A stretch of DNA of 64,000 nucleotides, from contig NZ_JACKTL010000043.1 in NCBI RefSeq assembly GCF_025822245.1, positions 124,001 through 188,000 on the forward strand. Direction: 5' to 3'. Shown here one piece after another: positions 1-7,723 of this stretch (position 1 is the first letter of the stretch; every line of letters starts with the position of its first letter). Both the position numbers and the translations under genes were made by a program. Under the pieces are notes generated by a model, which was given only the letters and a program-made list of their open reading frames with translations, was not told the origin of the DNA and made no database searches. This DNA comes from Mycolicibacterium hodleri (GTDB lineage Bacteria; Actinomycetota; Actinomycetes; Mycobacteriales; Mycobacteriaceae).

Positions 1-489
1 TTCGACGGCCCGCAGCAGCGCCGGATAGACGATCAGGTGCCGAAACGGTGCGATGGCGGCCAGGTAGCGAGTACCCCACGCGCCGTTCGGCGCGACCAGG
101 ACGGCCATCTGGCCGCGGTGAGCACCGGCGCCGTCCGGAACCCACCCCAGGTGCAGGACACCGTGCACGGTGCGATTGGCGATCTCGAAGGCGGCCTCGC
201 CTTCGGTGACGAACAGCGGCTGGAACCGGCTGCCCGCCAGGCCGGCGGCGTCCCAGCCGAACAGGCGGCCGAGCGCCCGTCGGGCGGCGAACAGCATCCG
301 GACGACGGGGGAGGACCCCACGGCGTCGAGCGCGCGCATGGTGGCGAGCAACCGCGGGAAGTCGTCGGGTCCGCCCGGGGTCGGAAGCGCCCACACGTCG
401 AGCACGTCGAAATCGGAGGCGATCTGGTGGATGCGCCACGGGCGCGTCGTGTGCGCCTCGAGCGGCAACCGTGCCGTCGTGGGAACCAT
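1..489 (-). CDS. DUF2867 family protein, partial (C-terminus beyond window)
   Basis: The minus-strand frame is open from an ATG at 489 to the window edge, giving 163 residues with no stop. It begins MVPTTARLPLEAHTTRPWRI and resembles mycobacterial DUF2867 proteins, which have no established biochemical function. The start codon sits inside a 6-bp inverted repeat (487-502), so its expression is probably controlled by the divergently transcribed TetR regulator that starts at 544. The remaining C-terminus lies before position 1. The opposite-strand frame over the same bases is judged a shadow because this frame has family resemblance and the operator placement fits. Confidence 0.72.
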   Translation of the reverse strand, partial: MVPTTARLPLEAHTTRPWRIHQIASDFDVLDVWALPTPGGPDDFPRLLATMRALDAVGSSPVVRMLFAARRALGRLFGWDAAGLAGSRFQPLFVTEGEAAFEIANRTVHGVLHLGWVPDGAGAHRGQMAVLVAPNGAWGTRYLAAIAPFRHLIVYPALLRAVE

Positions 490-502
490 ACATGACTGTA
501 TG
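487..502. promoter_or_regulatory. TetR-type operator, 6-bp inverted repeat with 4-bp spacer
   Basis: CATACA-TGAC-TGTATG is a perfect inverted repeat. It lies between the divergent DUF2867 and TetR genes and overlaps the DUF2867 start codon. Autoregulation by the adjacent TetR protein, with co-repression of the DUF2867 gene, is inferred from position only. Confidence 0.6.
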
Positions 503-543
503 CTTTAGTCTTGCTGCATGTCAACGACTTACGGCGAACGCTG

Positions 544-1092
544 ATGCCCGCACCGACACGGACGTCGCGGGAGTCCTGGATTGACGCCGGTCTGGCGGCA
601 CTTGCCGACGGTGGTCCGGACGCCGTGCGCGTCGACGCCCTGGCGCAGCGACTCGGAGTGTCCCGCGGCGGCTTCTACCACCAATTCGACGGCAGGGCCG
701 CGTTTCTCGAGGAGTTGCTCGACACCTGGGAACGTCGAAGCACCGACGAGGTGCTGGACCGGGTCGAGCGCGAGGGTGGCGACGCCCGCACCAAGGCGGG
801 CAAAGCGGGCATGCTGACGTTCTCCGCGGCGCTGCTGCCGGTCGACTTGGCCGTACGGGACTGGTCGCGCCGCGACGACGCGGTGGCCGACCGGCTCAAG
901 CGCGTCGACGACCGCAGGATGGACTTCCTGCGACGCCAGTTCGCGACGTCGAGAGCGGACGCCGACGACGTCGAAGCCCTTGCGCTACTGGCGTTTTCGG
1001 TGGCAATCGGCAACCACTTCGTGGCCGCCGACCACGGCGGGCGCTCCCGCGCGCAGGTATTGCGCCGCGCGGGCGCCCTGTTGTTCGAGTGA
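544..1092 (+). CDS. TetR/AcrR family transcriptional regulator
   Basis: A 182-residue DNA-binding repressor. The N-terminal helix-turn-helix reads ALAQRLGVSRGGFYHQFDGR (about residues 36-55), a typical TetR recognition helix with the G-F-Y-H-x-F signature. The C-terminal half is the variable ligand domain. I chose the ATG at 544 (MPAPTRTSRESW), because the in-frame TTG at 511 would only add a non-homologous leader. The gene is divergent from the DUF2867 gene with a palindromic operator between them, so local repression and autoregulation are likely. The ligand is unknown. Confidence 0.88.
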   Translation: MPAPTRTSRESWIDAGLAALADGGPDAVRVDALAQRLGVSRGGFYHQFDGRAAFLEELLDTWERRSTDEVLDRVEREGGDARTKAGKAGMLTFSAALLPVDLAVRDWSRRDDAVADRLKRVDDRRMDFLRRQFATSRADADDVEALALLAFSVAIGNHFVAADHGGRSRAQVLRRAGALLFE

Positions 1093-1093
1093 G

Positions 1094-1930
1094 CTACCAG
1101 ACCCGCACGTAGTCAACGAGCATGTCGGCGGGGTAGGTGCCACCCGAGGGATCCCCGCCGCCGGAACCGGCGACCGCGAGGTTCACGATCGGGAACAGCG
1201 TGTACCCCGGTGTGTTGAACGGCCAGTCGGGCAGTGCGCTGGCCGGCACGTCGAAGTACGGCTGCGCGCCGTCGACGTAGTCCTTCCAGAACCGGATGCC
1301 GTTGGCGTCCCACTGGGCGCGCCACGTGTGCCAGGCGCTGTCGACCGCAATGGTCTGACTCGAGTGCTCGCCGCCGTTGAGCTTGGCGTGCACCGTGGTT
1401 CCCGGCGCCCAGCTGCCGTTGCCGTACCACTCCATGATGTCGACCTCGCCACCGTTGGCGGGGTCGTTGTTGGCCAGGTACCACGCCGGCCACGCGCCCG
1501 GGGTGAGGCAGTTCAGCTTGATCCGCGCCTCCCAGGTGGTGCCGATCGGTCCGCGGTACTTGCCGAACAGCTTGCCGCTGTAGAAGGTGTTGCCGTCCTT
1601 GGCCGCCCGGAAGACGAGGTTGGACTTGCCGTCGACGAAGACGTTGCGGCGGTCGTCGCGGTACTGCCCGACGTTTCCAGGCAGCTCCCAGAACGTCGGA
1701 TCCTGCATCGACTCGCGCTCCGTGGCCGTCTCCCACTTGGAGGGGTCGGGCGCCGAGCCGGCCGGACCGTCGAACTCGTCGCGGAACAGGTACTTGACCG
1801 GCGGGGGAGCCGCAGGCAGGTCCCGCGGTGCGGCGTGCGCGGTGGCTCCGGGAAGGGCGACCGCGGCGCCGAGCACGCCGATCCCCGTCATCAGCATGCG
1901 GCGTCGATCCATTTCAGGCATGCCGACCAT
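1094..1930 (-). CDS. Secreted GH16 family beta-glucanase-like protein (Rv0315-like)
   Basis: A 278-residue glycoside hydrolase family 16 protein. The N-terminus carries a twin-arginine-type signal (MDRRRMLMTG followed by an Ala-rich hydrophobic stretch ending near AHA), so export is expected. The catalytic motif GEVDIMEWYG matches the GH16 signature E-[ILV]-D-x-x-E, with nucleophile and acid/base Glu both present. The C-terminus MLVDYVRVW is a typical GH16 end. Overall order and many stretches agree with what I remember of M. tuberculosis Rv0315, annotated as a beta-1,3-glucanase. Rv0315 begins MLMPEMDRRR, which favours the ATG at 1930; the ATG at 1912 (MDRRR) is the alternative. The stop is 1 base from the convergent TetR stop. 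Confidence 0.88.
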   Translation of the reverse strand: MVGMPEMDRRRMLMTGIGVLGAAVALPGATAHAAPRDLPAAPPPVKYLFRDEFDGPAGSAPDPSKWETATERESMQDPTFWELPGNVGQYRDDRRNVFVDGKSNLVFRAAKDGNTFYSGKLFGKYRGPIGTTWEARIKLNCLTPGAWPAWYLANNDPANGGEVDIMEWYGNGSWAPGTTVHAKLNGGEHSSQTIAVDSAWHTWRAQWDANGIRFWKDYVDGAQPYFDVPASALPDWPFNTPGYTLFPIVNLAVAGSGGGDPSGGTYPADMLVDYVRVW

Positions 1931-1959
1931 GTAAGTCGCAACGCCGCGCCGGGTGCAAG

Positions 1960-4197
1960 TCAGCCGAGCGTGGCGACCGCCTCGACCCGGGCGGGAACGT
2001 GCTTGTGCCACGGCGTGCCCGCATAGGCGTCCCGCCAGTCGGTTGAGGTCAAGGCGTTCGGCGCGACACCCGGCGTGCTCGCGGACCCGTCGGCCTCGGT
2101 GTAGTCGACGCCGTAGCCGTTCGGCAACGACACGTGACCGGCCAGCATGGTGTCGGTGATCTCGACGGTTGCCTCGGCCGTGCCCGCCGCCGTGGTGATC
2201 CGGGCACGTCCGCCCTCGGTCAGGCCGATCGCGGTCGCGTCCTGCGGGCTGATCCGCAACGCCCCGTCGACGTCGCGGGTGCGCCAGCGCGGATCGCGCA
2301 GGATGTCGTTGGCGGTGTAGGCGCGGCGCTCTCCTGCGGAGAGGATCATGGGGAACTCGGTGGAGGTGAGCGCCGCCGGCGCCGACCGCAGGGCTCTCGC
2401 GTCGGCGAGCAACTCGGGTATCGCCGCGGCGATCTTGCGGTCGGGGTGGGTGATCAACGCGAAGTCGTCGGCGTACTCGTGCACGGTGAACGTCACGCCC
2501 GACTTCTGCGTCAGGATCGCCTCGAACAGCGCGTTGCCGTCGGCGTGCCCCGCGCGCCGAACGGCCTCGGGGTAGGTCATGGCCGTCTTCTGCGCCAGCC
2601 CCCACAGCGCGGCCGCCCCGGCGAGCCCCTCGGGGAGTGCCGGCCCCAGCGTCTCGTACAGCACGAACGGAAGCACCCGGCCCAATTGCGGGTTGGCGCC
2701 GACGGCGACCAGGAACGCCTGCGCGTAGGCGTCCAACCCGTCAGCCGCCGCGCGGCGCAGCGGGGCCAGCTCGGCGTCGTCGACCACGCCGAGGGCCCGC
2801 ACCAGCCGCGCCCAGATCTCCGGCTCTGCCAGCGTGCCGGGCAGTGGCTCCATGACGGGGTGGCGCAGGTGAAAGGTGTTGTGCGGGAACTCGAGATTGA
2901 AGAACGTCGCCTCGGGCTTCTCGAACTGACTCGCCGCGGGTAACACGTAGTGGGCGAGTCGGGCGGTCTCGGTCATCGCGACGTCGACGACGACGAGCAG
3001 CTCCAGGGAGCGCAGCGCGTCGACGACCGCCGCCGAGTCGGCCACCGAATGCGCCGGGTTGCTGCTCTCCACGATCATGGCGCGGATGCGGGCGGGGTGG
3101 TCGGTCAGGATCTCCTGTGGCACGACGTTGCTCGGCACCAGCCCCGCGATGATCGGAGCGCCGGTGACGGGCGTGCGCCCGACGCCGGAGGGGCTGAAGA
3201 GCGGCGCGAACGACGAATGCAGGTGCTGTGCGCCGCGTCTGGCGAAGTTGCCGGTGAGGATCCACAGCATCTTGTTGAGGTACGAGCACAGCGTGCTGTT
3301 GGGCGCCTGCTGGATGCCAAGGTCCTCGAACACCGAAACGCTTGCTGCGCAGGCGATTCGCCGAGAGGCGGCGCGCAACAGCCGCTCGTCGACGCCACAG
3401 CGCTGCGCGTACTCGCCGATCGGCACCTCCGCCAGCACCTCCCGGACGGCCTCGGCGCCGGTGACGTGCTCGGCGAGGAACGCTTCGTCACAGAGCTGCT
3501 CCTGCACCAGCACCGCGGCCAGGGCCGCGAGGCACCACGCGTCGGTCCCCGGCCGCACGCGCAGGTGGAAGTCCGCCAGCTTCGCGGTGTCGGTGACCAC
3601 CGGGTCGATCACGATCATCGAGCGGGCCGGGTCCTTGGAGATGTCGTTGAGCACCACCCGCGCTCGCGGAAAGCTCTGGGACATCCACGGGTTCTTTCCG
3701 ACGAACACCGACACCTCGGCGTGCTCGAACTCACCGCGCGTGTGCCCGCCGTAGAGGTGTGCGTCCACCCAGTGTTCGCCGGTCTTCTCCTGTGCCAAGG
3801 CATTCGACCGGTAGCGCGAACCGATGGCCTTGAGGAACGCTCCGCTGTAGGCGCCGCCGAGGTGATTGCCCTGCCCGCCGCCGCCGTAGTAGAAGACCTT
3901 GTCGCCGCCGTGCTCGTCGCGGACGGCGGCGAAGCCCGCCGCGATCTCGGCGATCGCGGTGTCCCAGTCGATCTCGTCGTAGCCGCCGTCGGGCCGGCGG
4001 CGCAGCGGCGACGTCAGCCGGTTGCCGCTGTTTTGGTAGTGGTCGAGCCGCAGCGCCTTGTTGCACGTATAGCCATGCGAGGCCGGGTGCGCCTTGTCGC
4101 CGCGGATCTTGACCAGGCTGCGGTCCTCGACCTGGACCACCACTCCGCAGTTGCACTCGCAGAGGATGCAGGCGGTTGGTTGCCAGTCAGCGGTCAT
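1960..4197 (-). CDS. Molybdopterin-dependent oxidoreductase (Rv0197-like)
   Basis: A 745-residue Mo-bisMGD enzyme of the DMSO reductase superfamily. The N-terminal 4Fe-4S binding Cys are C10, C13, C17 and C45 (CILCECNCG then GYTCNK). The molybdopterin-binding core follows, and the C-terminal dinucleotide-binding domain contains the SLPNGYG segment. Length and sequence fit the mycobacterial Rv0197 family, whose substrate is not established. No obvious Cys or Sec Mo ligand is visible around residues 140-160, where formate dehydrogenases and nitrate reductases carry one. The gene overlaps the upstream TetR gene by 11 bases, as in the Rv0196-Rv0197 arrangement, so the two form an operon. No small electron-transfer subunit lies nearby. 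Confidence 0.85.
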   Translation of the reverse strand: MTADWQPTACILCECNCGVVVQVEDRSLVKIRGDKAHPASHGYTCNKALRLDHYQNSGNRLTSPLRRRPDGGYDEIDWDTAIAEIAAGFAAVRDEHGGDKVFYYGGGGQGNHLGGAYSGAFLKAIGSRYRSNALAQEKTGEHWVDAHLYGGHTRGEFEHAEVSVFVGKNPWMSQSFPRARVVLNDISKDPARSMIVIDPVVTDTAKLADFHLRVRPGTDAWCLAALAAVLVQEQLCDEAFLAEHVTGAEAVREVLAEVPIGEYAQRCGVDERLLRAASRRIACAASVSVFEDLGIQQAPNSTLCSYLNKMLWILTGNFARRGAQHLHSSFAPLFSPSGVGRTPVTGAPIIAGLVPSNVVPQEILTDHPARIRAMIVESSNPAHSVADSAAVVDALRSLELLVVVDVAMTETARLAHYVLPAASQFEKPEATFFNLEFPHNTFHLRHPVMEPLPGTLAEPEIWARLVRALGVVDDAELAPLRRAAADGLDAYAQAFLVAVGANPQLGRVLPFVLYETLGPALPEGLAGAAALWGLAQKTAMTYPEAVRRAGHADGNALFEAILTQKSGVTFTVHEYADDFALITHPDRKIAAAIPELLADARALRSAPAALTSTEFPMILSAGERRAYTANDILRDPRWRTRDVDGALRISPQDATAIGLTEGGRARITTAAGTAEATVEITDTMLAGHVSLPNGYGVDYTEADGSASTPGVAPNALTSTDWRDAYAGTPWHKHVPARVEAVATLG

Positions 4198-4756
4198 CTC
4201 GGGTGCTCCCCATCTCGGCGTGCAGCAGCGCCGCCAGTTGGCGGTGCGTCGAGTCCAGTGGTGTGACGTCGCGGGTGGCCCTGGCGACCACGACGGCGCC
4301 CTCGATCGCGGAGGTCAGGAAGACCGACAGTTCCCGCGCGCGGACCGTGGCAACGCCGTCGGACACCAGGCGTTCGGCGATCAGGTCGTGCCACCGGTGA
4401 AAGGCCGCGCCGGCCCGCTCCAGCACCGGCCCGTTGTCGGCCTCGACGGCCACCGCCACCACGGGGCAGCCGGCGCGGAAGTCGGATTCCAGCAGCGCCC
4501 CGCGGAATCTGGCCACCACGGCGTCGAGCAGTTCGAATCCGGTTGCGGCACCGGTCATCTGGGCCGCGATGTGGTCGGACGCGAAGTCGACGGCCTCGCT
4601 CAGCAACTGGGTGCGGCCGCCGGGGAAGTGGTGATACGCCGAGCCGCGCGGTGCGCCGCTGTGGTGAAGGACGTCGGAGATCGCGGTCGAGTGGGCGCCG
4701 CGTTCCCGGATCAACAGAGCCGTCGAGGTGATCATGCGTTCGCGGGGTGTCGCCAT
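4187..4756 (-). CDS. TetR family regulator of the molybdoenzyme operon (Rv0196-like)
   Basis: A 189-residue TetR protein; the helix-turn-helix contains SAYHHFPGGRTQLL. The C-terminal region is of the LmrA/YxaF-like type (DFRAGCPVVAVAVE). It overlaps the start of the molybdopterin oxidoreductase by 11 bases, so it is cotranscribed and probably controls the operon. An upstream ATG at 4771 would place the start inside a perfect inverted repeat (4757-4776). I therefore prefer the ATG at 4756, immediately downstream of that operator. No good Shine-Dalgarno precedes either start, so the message may be leaderless. Confidence 0.85.
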   Translation of the reverse strand: MATPRERMITSTALLIRERGAHSTAISDVLHHSGAPRGSAYHHFPGGRTQLLSEAVDFASDHIAAQMTGAATGFELLDAVVARFRGALLESDFRAGCPVVAVAVEADNGPVLERAGAAFHRWHDLIAERLVSDGVATVRARELSVFLTSAIEGAVVVARATRDVTPLDSTHRQLAALLHAEMGSTRDDR

Positions 4757-4776
4757 TATGTAGAGCAGCATACATA
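4757..4776. promoter_or_regulatory. TetR-type operator upstream of the Rv0196-like gene
   Basis: TATGTA-N8-TACATA forms a perfect 6-bp inverted repeat directly before the preferred start of the TetR gene. This is the position expected for autorepression of the TetR-molybdoenzyme operon. Assignment is by position and symmetry only. Confidence 0.55.
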
Positions 4777-4818
4777 GGGCATGGCCCGTCGAACAGATCC
4801 GAACCGCGGCCGTCGAGG

Positions 4819-5430
4819 TCAGCGGCGCTTGAGCTCCTTGCCGGTCGAGGCCAAGACTTCGTCGGACAGTTCGGGATCTGCCTGGGCGACGGCGCGAGCG
4901 ATGACTTGCGCGCCGACCAACTGGCTGAACAGCGCGATGGCTTGCTCCCGCGCCCGGCGCGGATCGAGCTCGGCGTTCGTCTGCGCCGCGCCGTCAAGGA
5001 GCAGGTCGGTGATCGCGGCGAGGTAGCCGCGCAACCCGCGCAGGTACTCCTCCTGGGCCGGTAGTCCATGCCGTCCGGCATCGGCGGCCAGGGCGGCGGA
5101 CGCGCATCCGTCTTCGGGGTGGTCACGATGGTCGGTGCTCAGGTAGCCGTCGACGATGGCGTTCAGCGCTGCCCGGCTCGAGCGGGGGTGGGCGCCGATC
5201 AGGTCGTCGACGACACCCAGGGAGGCGGTGAAACCCTGGTTGAGGACCTCCCGGGCGAGGTCGTCCTTGGACGAGAAGTGGTTGTAGAAACCGCCGTGGG
5301 TCATCCCCGCGGCCTTCATCAGCTCGTCGATGCCCATCCCGTCGATGCCGCGGGTCTTGAAGCCTCGGCTCGCGGCGGCCACGATGCGCTCGCGGTTGCG
5401 CTCCTTCTGCTCCCGTGAAATACGAGGCAA
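4819..5430 (-). CDS. TetR/AcrR family transcriptional regulator
   Basis: A 203-residue TetR protein. Helix-turn-helix: IDELMKAAGMTHGGFYNHFS (about residues 33-52). The C-terminal TetR_C-like region includes PEDGCASAALAAD, common in regulators next to short-chain dehydrogenases. The start is a TTG at 5430 (MPRISREQKERNRERI), set by a strong Shine-Dalgarno GGGAGGGAG six bases upstream. A longer frame from 5502 would add an unrelated leader. The gene is divergent from the SDR gene at 5606, and two copies of an 18-base palindromic element lie between them. It is the obvious candidate to bind them. Confidence 0.88.
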   Translation of the reverse strand: MPRISREQKERNRERIVAAASRGFKTRGIDGMGIDELMKAAGMTHGGFYNHFSSKDDLAREVLNQGFTASLGVVDDLIGAHPRSSRAALNAIVDGYLSTDHRDHPEDGCASAALAADAGRHGLPAQEEYLRGLRGYLAAITDLLLDGAAQTNAELDPRRAREQAIALFSQLVGAQVIARAVAQADPELSDEVLASTGKELKRR

Positions 5431-5436
5431 CGGAAA

Positions 5437-5445
5437 CTCCCTCCC
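5437..5445 (-). promoter_or_regulatory. Ribosome binding site fixing a TTG start
   Basis: GGGAGGGAG on the minus strand lies 6 bases before the TTG at 5430. It argues for this TTG over the in-frame upstream start at 5502. Confidence 0.7.
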
Positions 5446-5530
5446 GTCGGACGAGGTGAGTCGTCCCGAGCGTGCCAGACGATCAATGGTGATCGTCATC
5501 AAAGAACAGGGTAGCGCACTTGACTCCTAT

Positions 5531-5548
5531 TGATGACGAATGACATCA
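5531..5548. promoter_or_regulatory. Operator copy 1 (TGATG-N8-CATCA)
   Basis: TGATGACGAATGACATCA is an inverted repeat with half-sites TGATG and CATCA. A second copy starts 25 bases downstream. Both lie between the divergent TetR (4819-5430) and SDR (5606-6400) genes. Confidence 0.65.
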
Positions 5549-5555
5549 TAAATAA

Positions 5556-5573
5556 TGATGACGTCGGACATCA
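5556..5573. promoter_or_regulatory. Operator copy 2 (TGATG-N8-CATCA)
   Basis: TGATGACGTCGGACATCA shares 15 of 18 positions with copy 1 and has the same half-sites and spacing. The pair suggests two repressor dimers on the SDR promoter. Confidence 0.65.
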
Positions 5574-5605
5574 AAATGCACCGTCAACCCCATAGGAGAT
5601 GTCTC

Positions 5606-6400
5606 GTGAACACACCCGTCGTGGCTTCAGAAGTGCCCGCCACCCCCGTCCTCGACCTGGTCGGCAAGACCGCCCTCATCACCGGCGGCAGCAAGGGCAT
5701 CGGTGCGGCCACCGTCGCCCGATTCGTCAACGGTGGCGCCCGCGTCGTCACCTCCGGTCGGTCTCAGCCGGGCTCGCTGCCCTCGGGGGTGGAATACGTG
5801 GTCGCCGACGTCTCCACCGTCGACGGCGTCAACCTGCTGGCCCGACGAGCCCAGGAGATCCTCGGCGACGTCGACGTCGTCGTGAACAACGCCGGCGCGT
5901 CGAGGCCTCATCTGGGCGGCGTCCTCGACATCGACGACGCCGAATGGGTCGACGACCTCGCCGTCAACTTCCTGGCCGCGGTCCGACTCAACGCCGCGCT
6001 GCTACCAGCGATGTATGCCCGCGGCAAGGGCTCGATCGTGAACGTGTCCTCCGCGGTGACGCTGAGCCCACCCCCGGCGATGTTGCACTACGCCAGCGCC
6101 AAGGCGGCCCTGACCACCTACGCCACGGGTTTGGCGGCAGAAGCCGGGCCGCGTGGCGTGCGAGTCAACACCGTCACCCCCGGAAACGTCGCCTCCCCGG
6201 GTGCGGACGCCATTCGGCAAGCGATCGTCGACGCCGTGGGTTCCGACAGCGCGGAGTCCGGCGGCACGGCGATTCCCCTCGGCCGAATGGGCGAAGGATC
6301 CGACGTCGCCGAGGCAATCGCCTTCCTTGCCTCCGACCGGGCCGCGTGGATCACCGGCAGCAACCTCGTGGTCGACGGCGGCCAGGTGCAAACCGCGTGA
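5606..6400 (+). CDS. SDR family NAD(P)-dependent oxidoreductase
   Basis: A 264-residue classical short-chain dehydrogenase. Cofactor motif TGGSKGIGAA, NNAG motif VVNNAGA, catalytic Ser in NVSSAV and catalytic Tyr-Lys in YASAK; the C-terminal WITGSNLVVDGG is typical. The substrate cannot be read from sequence. The start is the GTG at 5606, preceded by TAGGAGA (5594-5600); an earlier ATG in the same frame lies between the operators and is rejected. It is divergent from a TetR gene, with two operator copies in the promoter, so induction by its substrate is plausible. Confidence 0.9.
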   Translation: MNTPVVASEVPATPVLDLVGKTALITGGSKGIGAATVARFVNGGARVVTSGRSQPGSLPSGVEYVVADVSTVDGVNLLARRAQEILGDVDVVVNNAGASRPHLGGVLDIDDAEWVDDLAVNFLAAVRLNAALLPAMYARGKGSIVNVSSAVTLSPPPAMLHYASAKAALTTYATGLAAEAGPRGVRVNTVTPGNVASPGADAIRQAIVDAVGSDSAESGGTAIPLGRMGEGSDVAEAIAFLASDRAAWITGSNLVVDGGQVQTA

Positions 6401-6425
6401 CTGCCGTCGTGGGCGGCCGCCCGGT

Positions 6426-7559
6426 CTAGACGCCGGCGGCCTCGTTGAGGTCGTTGAGCACGCCCGTGGCCTCCAGGTACTCCTGCACCCAGCGCTCGAT
6501 GACGGCGGAGGTCCGCTCGACCTTCGTGAACTGGCCGACCACCTGGCCCACCGGGTTGAACGCCACGTCGACTGTCTCGTCGGGGTACTTGTGGGTGGCG
6601 GCCACCGCGAGGCCGGACACCATGAACTGCAGTGGCATTCCGAGGGGCTTGGGGTTGTCCGGGTTCTCCCACGCCTCGGTCCAGTCGTTCTTCAGCATCC
6701 GGGCGGGCTTGCCGGTGAACGAGCGGCTGCGGACGGTGTCTCGGCTGCCCGCCTTGACGTAGGCGGCCTGCTGGACGGGCGTGTTCTCGGCCTCCTCGAC
6801 CATCAACCACTGCGAACCGGTCCACGCGCCTTGCGCGCCGAGGGCCAGTGCCGCCGCAATCTGCTGGCCGCTGCCGATGCCACCGGCGGCCAGCACGGGA
6901 ACCGGCGCGATTTCCTTGACCACCTGGGGCCACAGCACGATCGAGCCGATCTCGCCGCTATGCCCGCCGGCCTCGCCGCCCTGGGCGATGACGATGTCCA
7001 CGCCCGCGTCGGCGTGCTTGCGCGCCTGGCTTGGCGAGCCGCACAGCGCGGCGACCTTGCGGCCCTCGGCGTGAATGTGCTCGATCATGTCCCTCGGAGG
7101 GGTGCCCAGGGCGTTGGCGATCAGCGTCATCTTCGGGTGCTTGAGCGCCACCTCGACCTGCGGGGTGGCGGTCGCCTCGGTCCAGCCGAGCAGCTTCAGC
7201 GTGCTCTCGTTGTCCTCGGCGGTCAGCGGGACGCCGTGATCGGTGAGGATCTTCTTGGCGAAGTCGAGGTGCTCCTGGGGCACCATGTCGACGAGCATCT
7301 TCGTCAGCTCGTCGGCCGAGAGGTTGGAGTCCATGCCCTCGTACTTGTTGGGGATCACGATGTCGACGCCATAGGTGTGGTCCCCGATGTGGTCGTCGAT
7401 CCAGTTCAGCTCGACCTCGAGCTGCTCGGGGCTGAAGCCGACCGCGCCGAGGACGCCGAACCCACCCGCCTTGCTGACCGCCACCACCACGTCGCGGCAG
7501 TGGGTGAAGGCAAAGATCGGAAACTCGATCCCGAGTTGATCGCAGAGGGGAGTGTGCAT
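6426..7559 (-). CDS. Nitronate monooxygenase family flavoprotein (Rv1533-like)
   Basis: A 377-residue FMN-dependent TIM-barrel enzyme of the nitronate monooxygenase / 2-nitropropane dioxygenase superfamily. The signature QGGEAGGHSGEIG (FMN phosphate and active-site His region) and AAGGIGSGQQIAAALALGAQG are present. Its N-terminus closely resembles mycobacterial Rv1533. Family members act on alkyl nitronates, but others, such as IpdC, are reductases of steroid degradation. A GAGGAG lies upstream of the ATG at 7559. A perfect KstR-type box lies 44 bases upstream (7603-7616), which favours a role in steroid or lipid metabolism over nitronate detoxification. It converges with the SDR gene across 25 bases. 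Confidence 0.87.
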   Translation of the reverse strand: MHTPLCDQLGIEFPIFAFTHCRDVVVAVSKAGGFGVLGAVGFSPEQLEVELNWIDDHIGDHTYGVDIVIPNKYEGMDSNLSADELTKMLVDMVPQEHLDFAKKILTDHGVPLTAEDNESTLKLLGWTEATATPQVEVALKHPKMTLIANALGTPPRDMIEHIHAEGRKVAALCGSPSQARKHADAGVDIVIAQGGEAGGHSGEIGSIVLWPQVVKEIAPVPVLAAGGIGSGQQIAAALALGAQGAWTGSQWLMVEEAENTPVQQAAYVKAGSRDTVRSRSFTGKPARMLKNDWTEAWENPDNPKPLGMPLQFMVSGLAVAATHKYPDETVDVAFNPVGQVVGQFTKVERTSAVIERWVQEYLEATGVLNDLNEAAGV

Positions 7560-7602
7560 GAAGGTCGCTCCTCGAGGTGGCGTGCAGTGACACGGGACGA
7601 AC

Positions 7603-7616
7603 TGAAACGTGTTCTA
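7603..7616. promoter_or_regulatory. KstR-type box (TNNAACNNGTTNNA)
   Basis: TGAAACGTGTTCTA fits the published KstR consensus TNNAACNNGTTNNA at every fixed position. It lies in the divergent region between the nitronate monooxygenase gene (start 7559) and the hypothetical gene at 7724. Confidence 0.7.
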
Positions 7617-7723
7617 GTTTAGTACCTTGCTTCGATTCCCGTGGCGACCGGGCGCGTTCGCCCTACGATGAGCCAACTCGAGCGCCTGCTCATTCGACCT
7701 CGGAGGACTTCGAAGGACACGCC

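Noticed and set aside
2950..4266. Plus-strand 438-codon frame opposite the molybdopterin oxidoreductase
   Set aside because: It runs antisense to a gene with clear 4Fe-4S and molybdopterin motifs, and its composition is that of a shadow frame.
6411..6422. GGGCGGCCGCCC as a bidirectional terminator between the convergent SDR and nitronate monooxygenase genes
   Set aside because: It is a perfect palindrome without a loop, too short to be convincing in 66-70 percent GC DNA.
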